Origin: Aselliscus stoliczkanus
Lineage: Eukaryota > Chordata > Mammalia > Chiroptera > Hipposideridae
Assembly (NCBI GenBank): GCA_033961575.1
Contig: CM066730.1
Location: 156,205,523 to 156,269,522, forward strand
Length of the DNA: 64,000 nucleotides
Direction of reading: 5' to 3'
In this document: piece after piece, positions 63,827-64,000 of the stretch
Position numbering within the stretch: the first letter of the stretch is position 1
Layout of the letters: each line of letters begins with the position of its first letter
Notes under the pieces: generated by a model
Told to the model about the DNA's origin: nothing
The model's database searches: none
What the model saw: the letters and a program-made list of their open reading frames with translations, nothing else
Translations under genes and position numbers: made by a program

Positions 63827-64000
63827 CTTTTTTTTTTAAATTTATTTTAAGATTTTTATTAAAATATAGCTAACATACAATATTAGATTAGTTTCAGGTG
63901 CATGCCATAGTTATTCAACATTTATATACCTAAAGAAGTGATCACCATGATAAGTCCAGCAACCATCTGACACTGTACCATGCTATCACAATATTATTGA
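63827..64000 (-). repeat. L1 LINE 3' end, subfamily X copy 2 (runs off window)
   Basis: 'aatatagctaacatacaat', 'gattagtttcaggtgcatg', 'caacatttatatacctaaag', 'aagtgatcaccatgataag'. Nearly identical to 43960-44110, but keeps a few bases ('gcatgcca') that the other lacks. The element continues past base 64000. Confidence 0.92.

Overview
This is mammalian nuclear DNA with no recognisable protein-coding gene. The evidence is dense MIR, L2, L1, MLT1 LTR and hAT fossils, long microsatellites, and no coding structure longer than chance reading frames. The SINEs point to a bat of the rhinolophoid (horseshoe or leaf-nosed) group. The copy at 49241-49471 has the layout I remember for the Rhin-1 family: a tRNA-like head followed by repeated 'acaactagattgaaa' and 'gacttggagctga' segments. 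Related heads beginning 'gggccggcc' recur across the window. The lineage call is inference from memory of the family, not a database match.

Layout. 1-15 kb is unique sequence sprinkled with MIR/L2, one MLT1 LTR inside a MIR, an L1 3' end, a MER5A, and an inverted pair of unidentified ancient repeats (10.5 and 12.4 kb). 15-24 kb has a 0.6-kb polypurine tract, a candidate conserved block with a (CG)n run, a 456-bp tRNA-derived SINE, a deleted L1, and an MLT1-like LTR carrying an 80-bp mariner-type palindrome. 24-43 kb is mostly unique sequence with MIRs, two MLT1 LTRs, a solo LTR, a second long SINE, and several AT-rich homeobox-motif-rich blocks that look like conserved noncoding elements. 43-48 kb is a minus-strand L1 mosaic running from a 5' end near 48,060 to 3' ends near 43,120. 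It keeps a 154-codon open piece of ORF1 and holds SINEs nested three deep. 48-56 kb is SINE, L1 3' end and unassigned sequence. 56.6-59.3 kb is a second old L1 mosaic. 59.8-64 kb has MIRs, a repeated 29-mer, an hAT fossil, another candidate conserved block, L2, TA/CA microsatellites and an L1 3' end running off the window.

The window reads as intergenic or deep intronic DNA. If it has a function, it is most likely cis-regulatory, in the repeat-poor AT-rich blocks (about 5.9, 13.5, 16.7, 23.3, 26.0, 30.2, 34, 37.8, 42.3 and 62.8 kb). No conservation data were available, so this is inference from composition, motif content and lack of repeats. Repeat family names are given from memory of consensus sequences. 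Boundaries are approximate unless target-site duplications (TSDs) are quoted.
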